Below, piece after piece: positions 34,501 through 45,061 of a DNA stretch of 64,000 nt. The DNA is from Rhizophagus irregularis. Taxonomy: Eukaryota > Glomeromycota > Glomeromycetes > Glomerales > Glomeraceae. The translations under genes and the position numbers were made by a program. Numbering within the stretch: the first letter of the stretch is position 1; each line of letters begins with the position of its first letter. The notes under the pieces were generated by a model. It saw only the letters and a program-made list of their open reading frames with translations, was not told where the DNA came from and made no database searches. The stretch lies in contig NC_089444.1 in the NCBI RefSeq assembly GCF_026210795.1, positions 4,855,324-4,919,323 of the forward strand, given 5' to 3'.

Positions 34501-35140
34501 TCATTAGAATGTTGTTTTTTTAAATAAAATATTACATTTTTTTGCAATTTGTTGATATTTACTAGAGAAGATGTAACATTTTGCAAAAAATTATATCATT
34601 TACTAAAAAAATGCACCATTATCAAACATTATTTACTGAACATTAACAAAATTGTGTCTAACTATCTATTAAAGATAACATGATCTCAATTTTTAAGTGA
34701 ATTTTTCTTAACCGTGATCTGAAATTAAAATTTACCATAATATTCACTAATTGCTTAATTTTGACTCATGTGATTTTTCTGAATTTCTCCAATAATTATA
34801 ACAATTATATTAGCAGACGAAAAGTTTAAATAAAGCATATTCAAAGTTTTCAACTTATACAATTATTTCAAAGTTTTTCCTTTAAAATGTTATTTTCTCT
34901 TTAGAAAACATTTTATCAAATATTTCATCTGCCAAAACTATTAATTTATGATTTGCAGATTTTTATTTGATTTAAATCAGATGATCAGATTGATAATCTT
35001 TTCTTTTTTACTTCTACTGGTCTTTGGATGAAATAAAATGAACATTTTTGTCAGATTTTTTTAAAGGAAACATTATACTAAATGTTACTTTTTGATTTGC
35101 AAATTTCATGATCTTTTGTTATGAAACAATTTTTTTTTAT
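34501..35140. other. AT-rich spacer
   Basis: No gene. ACATTTT/AAAATGT words continue the preceding repeat in decayed form to about 34640; nothing further is identified. Confidence 0.3.
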
Positions 35141-37720
35141 TAAAAAAATTTAGGAATTTGGCTTCGATATGAAAACCAACTTCCTAGGTAAGTTTCGAAA
35201 GAAGAAATTTCAAAATTTTATTAAAAAAAAGGAAACTCTTTTTATTTCTTTTTTTTACGAATATCAAGTCTTCAGGTAAGTTTCAAAACAAAAAATTTGA
35301 AACTTTTACTAAAAAAAACCTGAATGGCATTTCGAAAGTAAGATTTTGAAAATTTTTTATTTTTCATAGGTAGGTATATTTTTGGATTCAATTTCAAAAA
35401 AAAAGAAAAATAAAAAAATTTGCAAAATGTTACTAACGTTTTGATTTTTTTTTTTTTAGGTTAAGAAAGTCGAACATATATATTCCGATCTTCCATTTCA
35501 AAGGTAAACTTTAAATTTTTTTCATTTTTGTTTTAATTTAATGAATATTTCAATTTTCTTTTTTTTTAAGTTTTGGCTCTCTGGACACCACCTAGACAGA
35601 TTCTTTTTTGTAGATAGCTTGGATTTTAATATTCAGCTTTGGAAAACAAACAAAATGGTAAGTTTTAAAGTGTTTGCTTTAAACCTTTTTTAAAAAAAAT
35701 TTTTTTTTTTTTAGGAACGTTTCTAACGTTTCTCTTTATTTATTTATTTTTTTATATAGAACTTTTGGCTTGATGTAAACGATAAGTTTTACTTTGTAAC
35801 TTCTAAAATTTTTTTTTAATACTTATTTTTGACTTCAATTTACCTTCTTTAGGTTCTTGGTGGTGGACAGTTCTTCAATATAGATTTTAGTAAGTCATTT
35901 TTTTTTTGTTTTAATTTTCTATTTTAACAAGTTGGTAATAACAGTCCTTCTTTTCCTTTTTTTAGGTTGTTTTTCGGTCTCTTAAACAGCCAGTTCAGAA
36001 TATTTAAATGCGCGAAAAATTCAGTAAAGAGGAGTTATTTTCAAATCTCTTAAACGTGGAAAATTCAATCAGTTGTCTTTAATTTCATGATCTGGGTTGG
36101 ACTTTGGTTTGGTAAGTTTTGAAGCGAAAGCTTCAAAATCTTACTTAAACCATTTTTTAAAAAAATATCTTTTTTTGTTGTAGGTATTAGCTTCAATCTC
36201 TAGATTGGCTTTAATTCACAGGTCAAAAAGTGAAAAATCAGGCACCAATTGGTCACCAATCAGGTAGCTGATTGGTGCCTGATTGGTGACTGATTGGCAT
36301 TTTACCAAATACGATCGCAATCGAGGGCAGTTTGCTAACTTTTGATCCAGTGATCAGAAAAGAATGAAATATAGCTCATTGGAATCGTCTCAATATGACG
36401 AATCTAATGGTAGTAAAATCTCATTTCTAGGATTAATACTTGATGAGAAATTAAGTAAAATATAAAAATAAAAATGTATCATTTATATTTTATTTAATTT
36501 TTTATTAACTATTAATCCTAGAAATACGATTTTACTACCATTAGATTCGTCTTGCTGAGACGATTCCAATGAGCTATATTTCATTCTTTTCTGATCACTG
36601 GATCAAAAGTTAGCAAACTGCCTGATTGGTATTTGGCGAAAATACCAATCAGTCACTAATCGGTCACCAATCAGGTACCTGTTTGGTGACCGATTGGTGC
36701 CTGATTGATGCCTGATTTTTCACTTTTTGACCTGTGATTCTTAGATCGGTAACAGTAAGTTTTGATATATCAAAACTTATCAGAATAAACTTCAATCTTT
36801 TTTTTAAAAAAAATTTTTTTTCTGTCTTATTTTGTAGATATCAACTTCAATTCACCATTCTGGTTCTGATTAGGTAAGTAGTTTAAGTTTCGTTTCAAAT
36901 CTTTATTAAAATTCTTTTTTTAATTTCATTTTTTCCTTATTCTATAAGTATCGATCTAGATAAGTTTCAACTTCAAAACTTTGAAATTTAAGTAAGTTTC
37001 ATTGTAAGTTTCATTTTTGAATATCAGGTTAGCTTCTTAGTAATTGAATAAGCAAACTCTTCAAAATATTGTTGAATGTATCAGGTGTATTCTATAACTG
37101 GATAGTTAGAGAAAATCCAATCCAAAAAGTATTGAAAAGTGGGGTCTGTATCATCACTCATCACCTATATCACCATATAAAGTATAGGCATGGGTAGCAA
37201 AATTATCTCACGATCTGGACAAAGCATAAAGCACTATAAAAAATATTAGTGAAAGGGTAGGTTGTATATTCATTGCCTTCGCCTGTAAAGTAAAGTTTTG
37301 GTAAGTTTCTAAACTTTAAAAAATATACTTTTTTTTAAAGAAATGTTGCTAACGTTTCATTTATTTTTTTTAGATTTCGGTTGAACTCTTTAGGTAAAAA
37401 ACTAAAAAAAATGTATTTTTTTTAAAGAAATGGCTAATAACATTTTTTGTTTTTTTTGTAAATGGCTAGTTCTTTGGAGTATTTGGACGTGTGAGAATTT
37501 CAGTGAGAAAAGTTTTTTTCTTTATTGTTTTTCTTTTTCATTTCAAAATCTAACAACTTTCATTTTTTTTTCTTTAGGAATCTGGTTGACTTTGGAATTT
37601 TAGAAGCGGTTAGTTTCAAAATGTTCATTTGAACATACCTTTCTTTAATTTTTTCTAGGAACCGTTTTAACAATTTTTTTCTTTTTGTGTAAATCTTTTA
37701 GTATGGAATTCAAAATGGTA
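35141..37720 (+). repeat. Microexon-like repeat array with splice signals, main block
   Basis: About a dozen segments of roughly 20-50 bases lie between a poly-T/TAG acceptor and a GTAAG-type donor, spaced about 80-150 bp. Clear ones are 35154-35187, 35460-35503, 35614-35657, 35853-35889 and 37378-37397. Donors recur as GGTAAGTTTCAAAA or GTAAGTTTTAAAG. The short segments share words such as TGGTTGACTTTGG. No reading frame can be followed through them. The array is broken by the foldback element at 36217-36736. Confidence 0.5.
36217..36736. mobile_element. 520-bp foldback element, CACAGG ends, 3-bp TSD ATT
   Basis: Almost the whole element is one long inverted repeat: CACAGGTCAAAAAGTGAAAA mirrored at the right end, and inner arms such as TTTGATCCAGTGATCAGAAA around an AT-rich loop near 36480. 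ATT flanks at 36214-36216 and 36737-36739. CACAG termini with a 3-bp duplication suggest a CMC (CACTA-like) non-autonomous element. Confidence 0.9.
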
Positions 37721-38449
37721 AGTTTTAAACACTGGTCAAAATCGAGATTATCGGGTACATATCGGATGTGCAATATGTGCCCGATATGTACAAGAAAGGA
37801 GGGTGATATACAATGTATACATACATATCGGGTATTTGATACGTGTGGTGTTTATGCGTAAATTCAGGGATATATATTATAGATATTGCACACATTTCAC
37901 ATACATATCATGCTGTAGAATATCGGACATATATGATACACTTATCAGATAACCGATATTCTTTCTATAATAAATATCGGATAGATACCAGTCAGTGCTG
38001 ATAGGTACCAAATACATGTCAGAAATGTATCCGATAAATATCCGTATGTCAGTATTCGACATGTATAAAATATATAATATATTAATGATGGTCATTGTAT
38101 CTACACACCTAATTTAATATATAATAATATATCAATGACAATTATCGTTTAATACAGGATTTTATGATATTTATCATAGTATTTTAGCAGTTCATTGTAT
38201 ATGGAATCAAATTAAATATAATATTTATTTATTAAAAAAATATTTTTTAAAATGTAAAAATTAATAGTCATTTTTCATTATAGGTAGTTTTAATTTTTCT
38301 AGCGAATACCACTTTAAAACAATTTAATTTTTGCATCTTATCGGGATCGAAACTGTTTTAGGAAAATTATTAAGTATATATTAAATATATAAAAATTTAT
38401 TATTAATTTTCTTAAAATTAAAAAAAGCTTACCTTTTAGGAAGTTGATA
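37721..38449. other. AT-rich spacer with repeated ATATCGG/CCGATAT words
   Basis: 37740-38060 contains many GATACATATCGG-type words on both strands, resembling the ACATATC words in the CMC terminal repeats, but no ends can be defined. No gene. Confidence 0.35.
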
Positions 38450-39480
38450 GAAATTTTTTACTCTTCATTTTTTGAAATAATACTAGGGAAATGGTAAGTC
38501 CAGAGCGATAAGCCACGTGATCAGTATCTAAAACCGTTCTCCAAAAGTAAATTTGCAAAGAAACTTTGATTCTGACACCCAAGATCTATAAAAAAAAATG
38601 TAATTTGGTATCCATTATCAATCACCAGAGGCCAGAATCTATTTGTTATAGAGAAAATAAACAAACTGTTAACAAAATCATTTCTTAGAAGATTCCAAAA
38701 ATACATTCAAAACTTACCCAGGTTCAAAATTCAGAATTCCGGGATCTATAAAAAAAATTGAAACATTAATAAAGCAATTCTTTAATAAATATGCAGTTCT
38801 TTAATAAAATATAAAGCTTTAAAGTTTCAAAATATTGAAACTTACCATAATGCTATCTGTCACCCAAGGATAGAAGGCCAAAACTTACAAAAAAAAAGGA
38901 AATGTTAGTAAAACGCTTCCTATAAGAAGTTCTGAAATATCGAAACTTACATATCGTTCGCCAAAAAATGAAGTCTGGAATCTACAAAAGTCAAAAAAAG
39001 AAATGTCTTAAAGTAAATTCTGAAACTTCAACTCAAAAAAATTAACATACCATCATTATCCTAAAAGCTGTAACCTACAAAATCAAAATCAAAAAAAGGA
39101 GTCAGCACATTTCTTAAATTCAATTTCAAAATTTCACTCAAAAACAATAGCTTACCGCGTTTTAAAGGAGTTCAAAAATATGGAACCTGCATAAATTAAA
39201 AAAAATGTTAGTGCTTTTCTTAAAGTCAGTACGTTTCTTGTAAGTAATAGCGAAATCATTTCTAACTTACCTCCAAAAGTCCTCGCCAGAACATAAAAAA
39301 CAAAAAAAGTACGCTTCTAGCTAACACTAGTGAATTCTCCAAATAAAACTAACTTCTGTTTTTTTTCTAACTCAGGCTTTCCAGTCTTATTACTTCTGTA
39401 AAAAGAAAAAAAAAGGAACGTTAAGAACTATTCATTAAAATAAAAAAAAAATTAAAGAAAAAAAAGAAAAGAAAAACCTA
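38450..39480 (-). repeat. Microexon-like repeat array on the opposite strand
   Basis: Read on minus, the same grammar appears: acceptors TTTTTTTATAG or TTTTGTAG, segments of 20-45 bases such as the one starting ATTCCAGACTTC (about 38955-38982), and donors GTAAGTTTCGAT or GTAAGTTTTGAA. At least seven units are spaced about 70-130 bp. It converges on the plus-strand block across about 700 bp. Confidence 0.5.
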
Positions 39481-39910
39481 CCGAAATAGCTTTTTTTTTC
39501 TTTGTACAACTTATTTGTTTTGATTATCAATGTGATAACGTGACGCTAGAGCTTATCAGTATACAGGTAAATCATCACATCTCAATTAACCGATCGAGAT
39601 AATTACGTGTAATATAAGAACCAATTAAACTTCGACTTAAAGAACAACGGGAAATTTTATACCACTACGGTAGAATCCTTCGCTACGCTCCAGACTAATT
39701 AAATTCCTTTGTAAACATTTACCCTCAGTTTCAATGAACTTGTGGTTGTAACTGAATTTAACATTTATATGGTCTGCGTCAAATGGGCTTCAATTGTATT
39801 TCTGTCAACACCAATTAATTGAAGATAAACTAATAAATTACTAACTTGTCACTTGATTAAGAAAAAATGTTAACTATTAAATAAAACTCTAAATATATAT
39901 GTCAATAAAA
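39481..39910. other. Spacer, nothing identified
   Basis: AT-rich sequence with no gene or repeat that I can support. Confidence 0.3.
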
Positions 39911-40050
39911 TACCGTATTTTGCGGTATATAAGCACACCATTTTTGCACTTGATGCTGGCCAAGATCCTCATAATTTTGGCCAAAATCGCCATAATTCTG
40001 GCCAGGGGTGCTTACTTTCGGGGGGTGCTTACTTACTGCAAAATATGGTA
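39911..40050. mobile_element. 140-bp MITE with TA ends (Tc1/mariner/pogo-like)
   Basis: TACCGTATTTTGCGGTATAT at the left is mirrored by a right end finishing GCAAAATATGGTA. The outer TA bases fit a TA target duplication. The interior repeats CTGGCCA and CATAATT words. Terminal TACNGTATTTTGC is a common pogo/mariner-type end. Confidence 0.8.
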
Positions 40051-40562
40051 ATTTTAATTTAACCTTAATTCAAAAATGTTATATATAGTGGTGACTGTGA
40101 TGGATTTGATTGCAATGGCGATGGCGGATTTATAAGCGTTTGTCACTCCCTAATCAAAATAATATTAATTAACACAATAAACATTAAAAATTATAAAATA
40201 ACTTACATCATCATCATGAAATCATCTCTTTCATGAATAATTCTTACTTTAAAAGCTTGATTAAAATTTAATATTTTGTTTCGTGGTCCTATTAAAATTT
40301 TTTATCTTTTACATAATTATAAAATATATCTCTATCTGTTTTGTCCTTAAAAATGTATAAAACCAAACCTTTAAATAATAATATAATTAGAATTACTATA
40401 AAATTAAATGATTTACACGTACTATTTATTTTTTTTACTTAACTCCCATTCTTCTTAAGTTTGTTTAAATGAAAAATCCAGAATATTTCTAAGAAGAAAT
40501 AAGGTAGTCTCCTATGAAGGAAGGAAATAAATAAGTTTGCTTCTTTTGAAGGAAGGAAAAAT
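40051..40562. other. Spacer, nothing identified
   Basis: AT-rich. Near 40495-40560 there is a partial repeat of GAAGGAAGGAAA words. No gene. Confidence 0.3.
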
Positions 40563-41842
40563 TAGAGCTCTGAATTTGACCTGACAGATCGGGTAACCTG
40601 ATGGGTTGACCCAAAAAATTCAGGTCGGGTAGCAGATTTAATGACCCAACCTCAGGTCGGGTCAGTCACAGTCAGGTACCCGATCCAACCCATTGACCCG
40701 ACATATTTTGGTCAAAAATAAGACGTTTCAGCATTTTATATATATAAAAAAATGCCAAACTGACCTGAATCTGACGTTTTTTCATTAAAAATAATTACAA
40801 AAATGTCTTTTTTTATTAAAAACGTCAGGTTCGATTAAAGAAACAAAAAAAAAAATGTTTTTTTTATTAAAAAACGTCAAACCTGACGTTTTTTATTAAA
40901 AGAAACAAAAAAAATGTTTCTTTAATTAAAAAATGTTGGGTTTAACATTTTTTCATTAAAAGAAACAAAAAAATGTTTCTTCAATTAAAAAACGTCAGGT
41001 TTGACATTTTTTCATTAAAAGAAATAAAAAAAATGTTTCTTTAATTAAAAAACGTCAGGTTTGACATTTTTTATTAAAAGAAACAAAAAAAATTTTTCTT
41101 TAATTAAAAAACGTCGGGTTTGACGTTTTTTATTAAAAGAAACAAAAAAAAAATGTTTCTTTAATTAAAAAATGTCGGGTTTGACATTTTTTATTAAAAG
41201 AAACAAAAAAAAATGTTTCTTTAATTAAAAAACATCAGGTTTGACGTTTTTTATTAAAAGAAACAAAAAAAAATGTTTCTTAATTAAAAAATGTCGGGTT
41301 TGACGTTTTTTTATTAAAAGAAACAAAAAAATGTTTCTTTAATTAAAAAACGTCAGGTTTGACGTTTTTTTATTAAAAGAAACAAAAAAATGTTTCTTTA
41401 ATTAAAAAACGTCAGGTTTGACATTTTTTTATTAAAAGAAATAAAAAAATGTTTCTTTAATTAAAAAACGTCGGGTTTGACGTTTTTTTATTAAAAGAAA
41501 CAAAAAAAATGTTTCTTTAATTAAAAAAATGTCGGATTTGACATTTTTTATTAAAAGAAACAAAAGAAAACGTTTCTTTAATTAAAAAACGTCAAACCTG
41601 ATGTTTTTCATTAGAAGAAACAAAAAAAATACGTTTTGGCGTAATAAAAAGTGCCAAAACGTACTTTTCCATAAAATAATTGTAAAAGAAACGTTTTTTT
41701 GACCCAAAATATATCAGGTTAATGGGTTGGGTCACGTATCCGAATTGACTTGTGATATTTGGGTCGGGTCACCAAATTTATGACTTGCCTTGGGTCAGGT
41801 CAAGTCAATTATCTGACCCGACTTGACTCATTCGGAGCTCTA
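40563..41842. mobile_element. 1.28-kb foldback element with internal palindromic tandem array (hAT-like)
   Basis: Ends TAGAGCTCTGAAT and ATTCGGAGCTCTA are mirrored. Arms rich in GACCCGAC/GTCGGGTC words face each other (40570-40740 and 41700-41835). Flanks GGAAAAAT and GAAAAAAT differ by one base, a plausible 8-bp target duplication. The middle is a tandem array (separate entry). It has no coding capacity. Confidence 0.8.
40790..41640. repeat. About 60-bp tandem repeat of two nested palindromes
   Basis: About 13 copies. Each unit has AAACGTCAGGTTTGACGTTT (near-palindrome) and AGAAACAAAAAAATGTTTCT (perfect stem with A/T loop). Copies vary mostly at CGTC/TGTC and CAGG/CGGG, and in A-run length. 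Confidence 0.92.
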
Positions 41843-42823
41843 GAAAAAATAGAAGGGAAAAATAAACTATATATATATGTATGACAAATCTATGTAACTT
41901 ATAATTTTGAATCTTTTTCAAATAAAACCTAAAGTCCTTACATGTACCGAAAAATCATATGATTAATCCATATGGTGACATATTTTTTATTCTAAAATGA
42001 AAATATGTGTATATACCTATTTTACTATATGCGTGAAATTATGAAAAGGCTTAGTTAGTCCTTAAAAAAACCAGAAGAAAAATCAAAAACTGAAAAGGTT
42101 GTGATGTAACTTATTCTTCTTCTAATGGCTTACGGTAGCTATATATATGTTGATAATAGTAAAAGCATGTATTTTTGCAAATAAACAGAAAAACATCAAG
42201 TGTATGGGCGCATTGTCTAGGGCTTTCCTTTTTTGGTATAAATACATGTGCCCAAAAAATGCGATTTACTAATAAAGATGAATCGCGCTAAGAAAAGAAG
42301 CCAAACTAAAATAAAAAGTCACGCTAGCTTGATATTGTTACCGATTACTCAAATAATCAGTGTGCAGTTTAATGCCTATTGTGCTAAATAACCAGTGCTT
42401 TGATGGCAATGATTATTACGAATTTTACAGTGCTTTTTTAATGCATTGATTTAACTTACTGATGAATTTAGAATTGAGCACGAAACACGAATTCAACACG
42501 AACGAAACGAGCAAAAGAAACTTAGAAATCAAATAATCAAACAAATTTTTTTGCCTATGAAGTACAATCAGGGTGAAATAATCTTAAGAATATAAATTTA
42601 AAGCAAAAAATCTTCCTAATGATCCCAACCAAAAATGAATATACATTGCAAGTGTTTTTTCTATTTGTTTTTTATATCTTTTGAGCTAAAATTTTATATA
42701 ATATTTATTCAGAAAATTTATTTCTTTATAAGGGTAGTGACATACGTTAGTTTTTTACATTTCTTCCCACCCCTTAAAATATTAGATAATATATGTCACT
42801 ATTATAAATCAAAAAAAAATATA
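41843..42823. other. AT-rich spacer
   Basis: No gene that I trust. A 37-codon frame (42278-42391, MNRAKKRSQTK start) has a TATAAATA about 35 bp upstream but no family resemblance. Confidence 0.35.
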
Positions 42824-44619
42824 TCATTTTGATTTTTTTGATTTACGTTTTTTTGATTCTTTTTTATGATATTTTCTTTTCTTTCTCTTATGTTTTTTGG
42901 AACTTTCTACCCTGTTATTGTTGTTGTTATCAATATCAGGAGGATTGTTGTAATCATCATCATCATCCCCATTATAACTATCATTTTCAGAATCTCAGTC
43001 ATAAATTGGTACTTCAGTCGAGCGATTAAGCCTTTCAAGTGCTGCTTTATTTAGACACCAACTAGGTGCTCCATTAGGTGACACGCCAGTTTCTTGTATA
43101 TTACCATCAATCCTTTTGTACTTTAAAGTTGTTTGTTTCGTTCTTAACAAATTGACCGTTGGATCGATTCTTTTATGTAATAAAAGACGAAGCTTAAAAT
43201 ATAAAATAAATAAAGAAATTATAAATTAAATTAATAATAATATCCGTTTTTGATAAATGTGTGTGATATTTATATACACATTAAAAATTAGTAAAATAAT
43301 GTAATATACATACTTCTGGGGAGCGCCACCATTTATCATATATATATATAGACGTTGTTTTAGTTTTGACCGCTTCTTTTACAATTAACTCTTTTTCCAG
43401 CCACAACTCCGGATTATTAATGTCTATTTTGTCTGGATCATCGCAAGGATCAAGTGGTTCTTTAATTTTTTTAACTACCGCCAGTATTGTGACTGGCCAT
43501 TCGCCCTTGGGGTCTGTCTCTTCCCATTCTTCTGAATGGTATCCCGTTTCTTTCAATATATTAATTAAATCTTTTTTAGGATACCTATTAATATAATTGT
43601 CATTGTTTTAAATAAGATAATTCGCTACAACAACTCTTCTTTTCTTTTTCTATAATAACATTACAAATGTAAAAAAAAATATTATTAGTTATCTAATTAT
43701 TGTTATCTAATTATTATTCCTTTTTTTTGCTACTTATTACATCCTGCATCTTTGAGTTTTTCGCAGTTCTTCTTTTATTATTCTTTATTTTTTCTTCGCC
43801 TTGGATTCTAATATTATATTCTCGATGGCGGGAGTGCCAACGTCCATAAAGCATATCTAATAGTTCTTTATTTGTTACTTTATATCTTTTATCAACCAGT
43901 TTGCGAAGTGCTGGAAGTAGCTTCGTAACTATCTCGTCTTTCTGTTCTGCCTAAGTAATCTTAATATCTATTTCAAATATGTCTTTTAAGTCAAAATCGA
44001 CCCAAATAAACACCTCTTTCTATAAAATATATGTAAAAACAAATAAATACACTAAGGCCATATAAACTTGATTTTATGGTTTTCATAATATAAAAATTTC
44101 ATCAACAACCCGGCAACCCGGCTTTTAATTTTTTTTTTCTAAAATTTTATATGCAAAATTTTTTTTCAATTTTTAAAAAATTCTCACCCGGCATAGTAAT
44201 AATATAAAAAATTTTTTTTTAAGACTTAACAAAACTAATCCGGCCGGACTATGAAAACCATTTTTACCACTTTGTATCGCCTAATAATAAAAAAAATATT
44301 TATTCTAACAAATAAATACACAGGTCGAAAAGTGAAAAATCAGGCATTAATCGGTTACCAATCAGTCACCAATCAGGTACCTGATTGGTGACCGATTGGT
44401 GACTGATTGATGCCTGATTTTTCACTTTTCAACCTGTGATATATAAATACTTACTTTAAGTCTTTATCTTGAGTCTAAATACTCAACAACTTTTTCTGAA
44501 GATGATGAACTTGCAGACTCTTCTTCGAAAGATGATGATGAGCTTACAAATTCATCATCATCAGATGATGAAGAATCAGTTCCGCTGGTTGTATTTCTGT
44601 GCACGTTCTTTTTTGCCAT
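42824..44619 (-). pseudogene. Multi-exon lysine-rich protein gene, three or more nonsense codons, probable CMC partner gene
   Basis: Minus-strand exons at about 44453-44619, 43741-44019, a small one near 43605-43649, 43314-43584 and 42824-43192. The protein starts MAKKNVHRN with a Ser/Asp/Glu-rich stretch. A helical region follows (DEIVTKLLPALRKLVDKRYK, LLDMLYGRWHSRHREYNIR), then TGYHSEEWEETDPKGEW and SPNGAPSWCLNKAALERL. It ends in a lysine/arginine-rich nuclear-signal-like tail (KKHKRKKRKYHKK). Stops interrupt it: TAA at 44464-44466, TAG at 43951-43953 (Trp expected) and TGA at 42995-42997. The first intron contains a 120-bp CACAGG element. It diverges from the Tnp2-like transposase gene 440 bp away, so both may belong to one element. 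I do not recognise the domain; the nuclear role is inferred from charge. Confidence 0.55.
44319..44438. mobile_element. 120-bp foldback MITE, CACAGG ends, 3-bp TSD ATA
   Basis: CACAGGTCGAAAAGTGAAAA is mirrored at the right (TTTTTCACTTTTCAACCTGTG with one change). ATA flanks both sides (44316-44318, 44439-44441). The middle is built of 11-bp words (CACCAATCAGT type). It is a shorter sibling of 36217-36736 and sits in an intron just after a GTAAGT donor. Confidence 0.92.
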
Positions 44620-45061
44620 TACTATCGATCCTACTAATTTATATAGGAATAAAAAGTTTTTACATAAAATGACTTAACTAATAGCTGTTATATTTAGCGC
44701 ATATATAAAATGTTTTTTTACCTGGCACTTATTTGATTGTTATATAGGTTTGACTATGTTTTGTACTTGATAAAAGTATTTCTTCCTCCCAAAAAAGACG
44801 TACCCTTTTTAAATAAAAAAATGTGATCACATAAAACGTGTAAAAAATAAATGCAAGATCTTTAAAGCGCGTTCGTGTGATTAGCAAAAACTTTTAAAGC
44901 ACGTTTGTACAATTAACAAGATCTTTTAGAGTGCGTGTTAAAAAATAAGCAAGATCTTAAAAGCGCATATGACTAAAAAAGTAATTATATCGATTTCTTT
45001 TAACTCGCGTTTCTCTCTTTAAATAATTAGCCATTTTTAATAACACATAATTAGCAAAAAA
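44620..45061. promoter_or_regulatory. Divergent promoter region with repeated AAGATCTTTAAAGCGCG words
   Basis: Between the two divergent genes. At 44850-44990 four spaced copies of AAGATCTTTWAAGYRCG-like words recur about every 40 bp. They could be binding sites for an element-encoded protein. No clear TATA box. Confidence 0.5.

Noticed and set aside
42278-42391. 37-codon frame with an upstream TATAAATA
   Set aside because: Too short, no family resemblance, no second exon; AT-rich DNA yields TATA-like words often.
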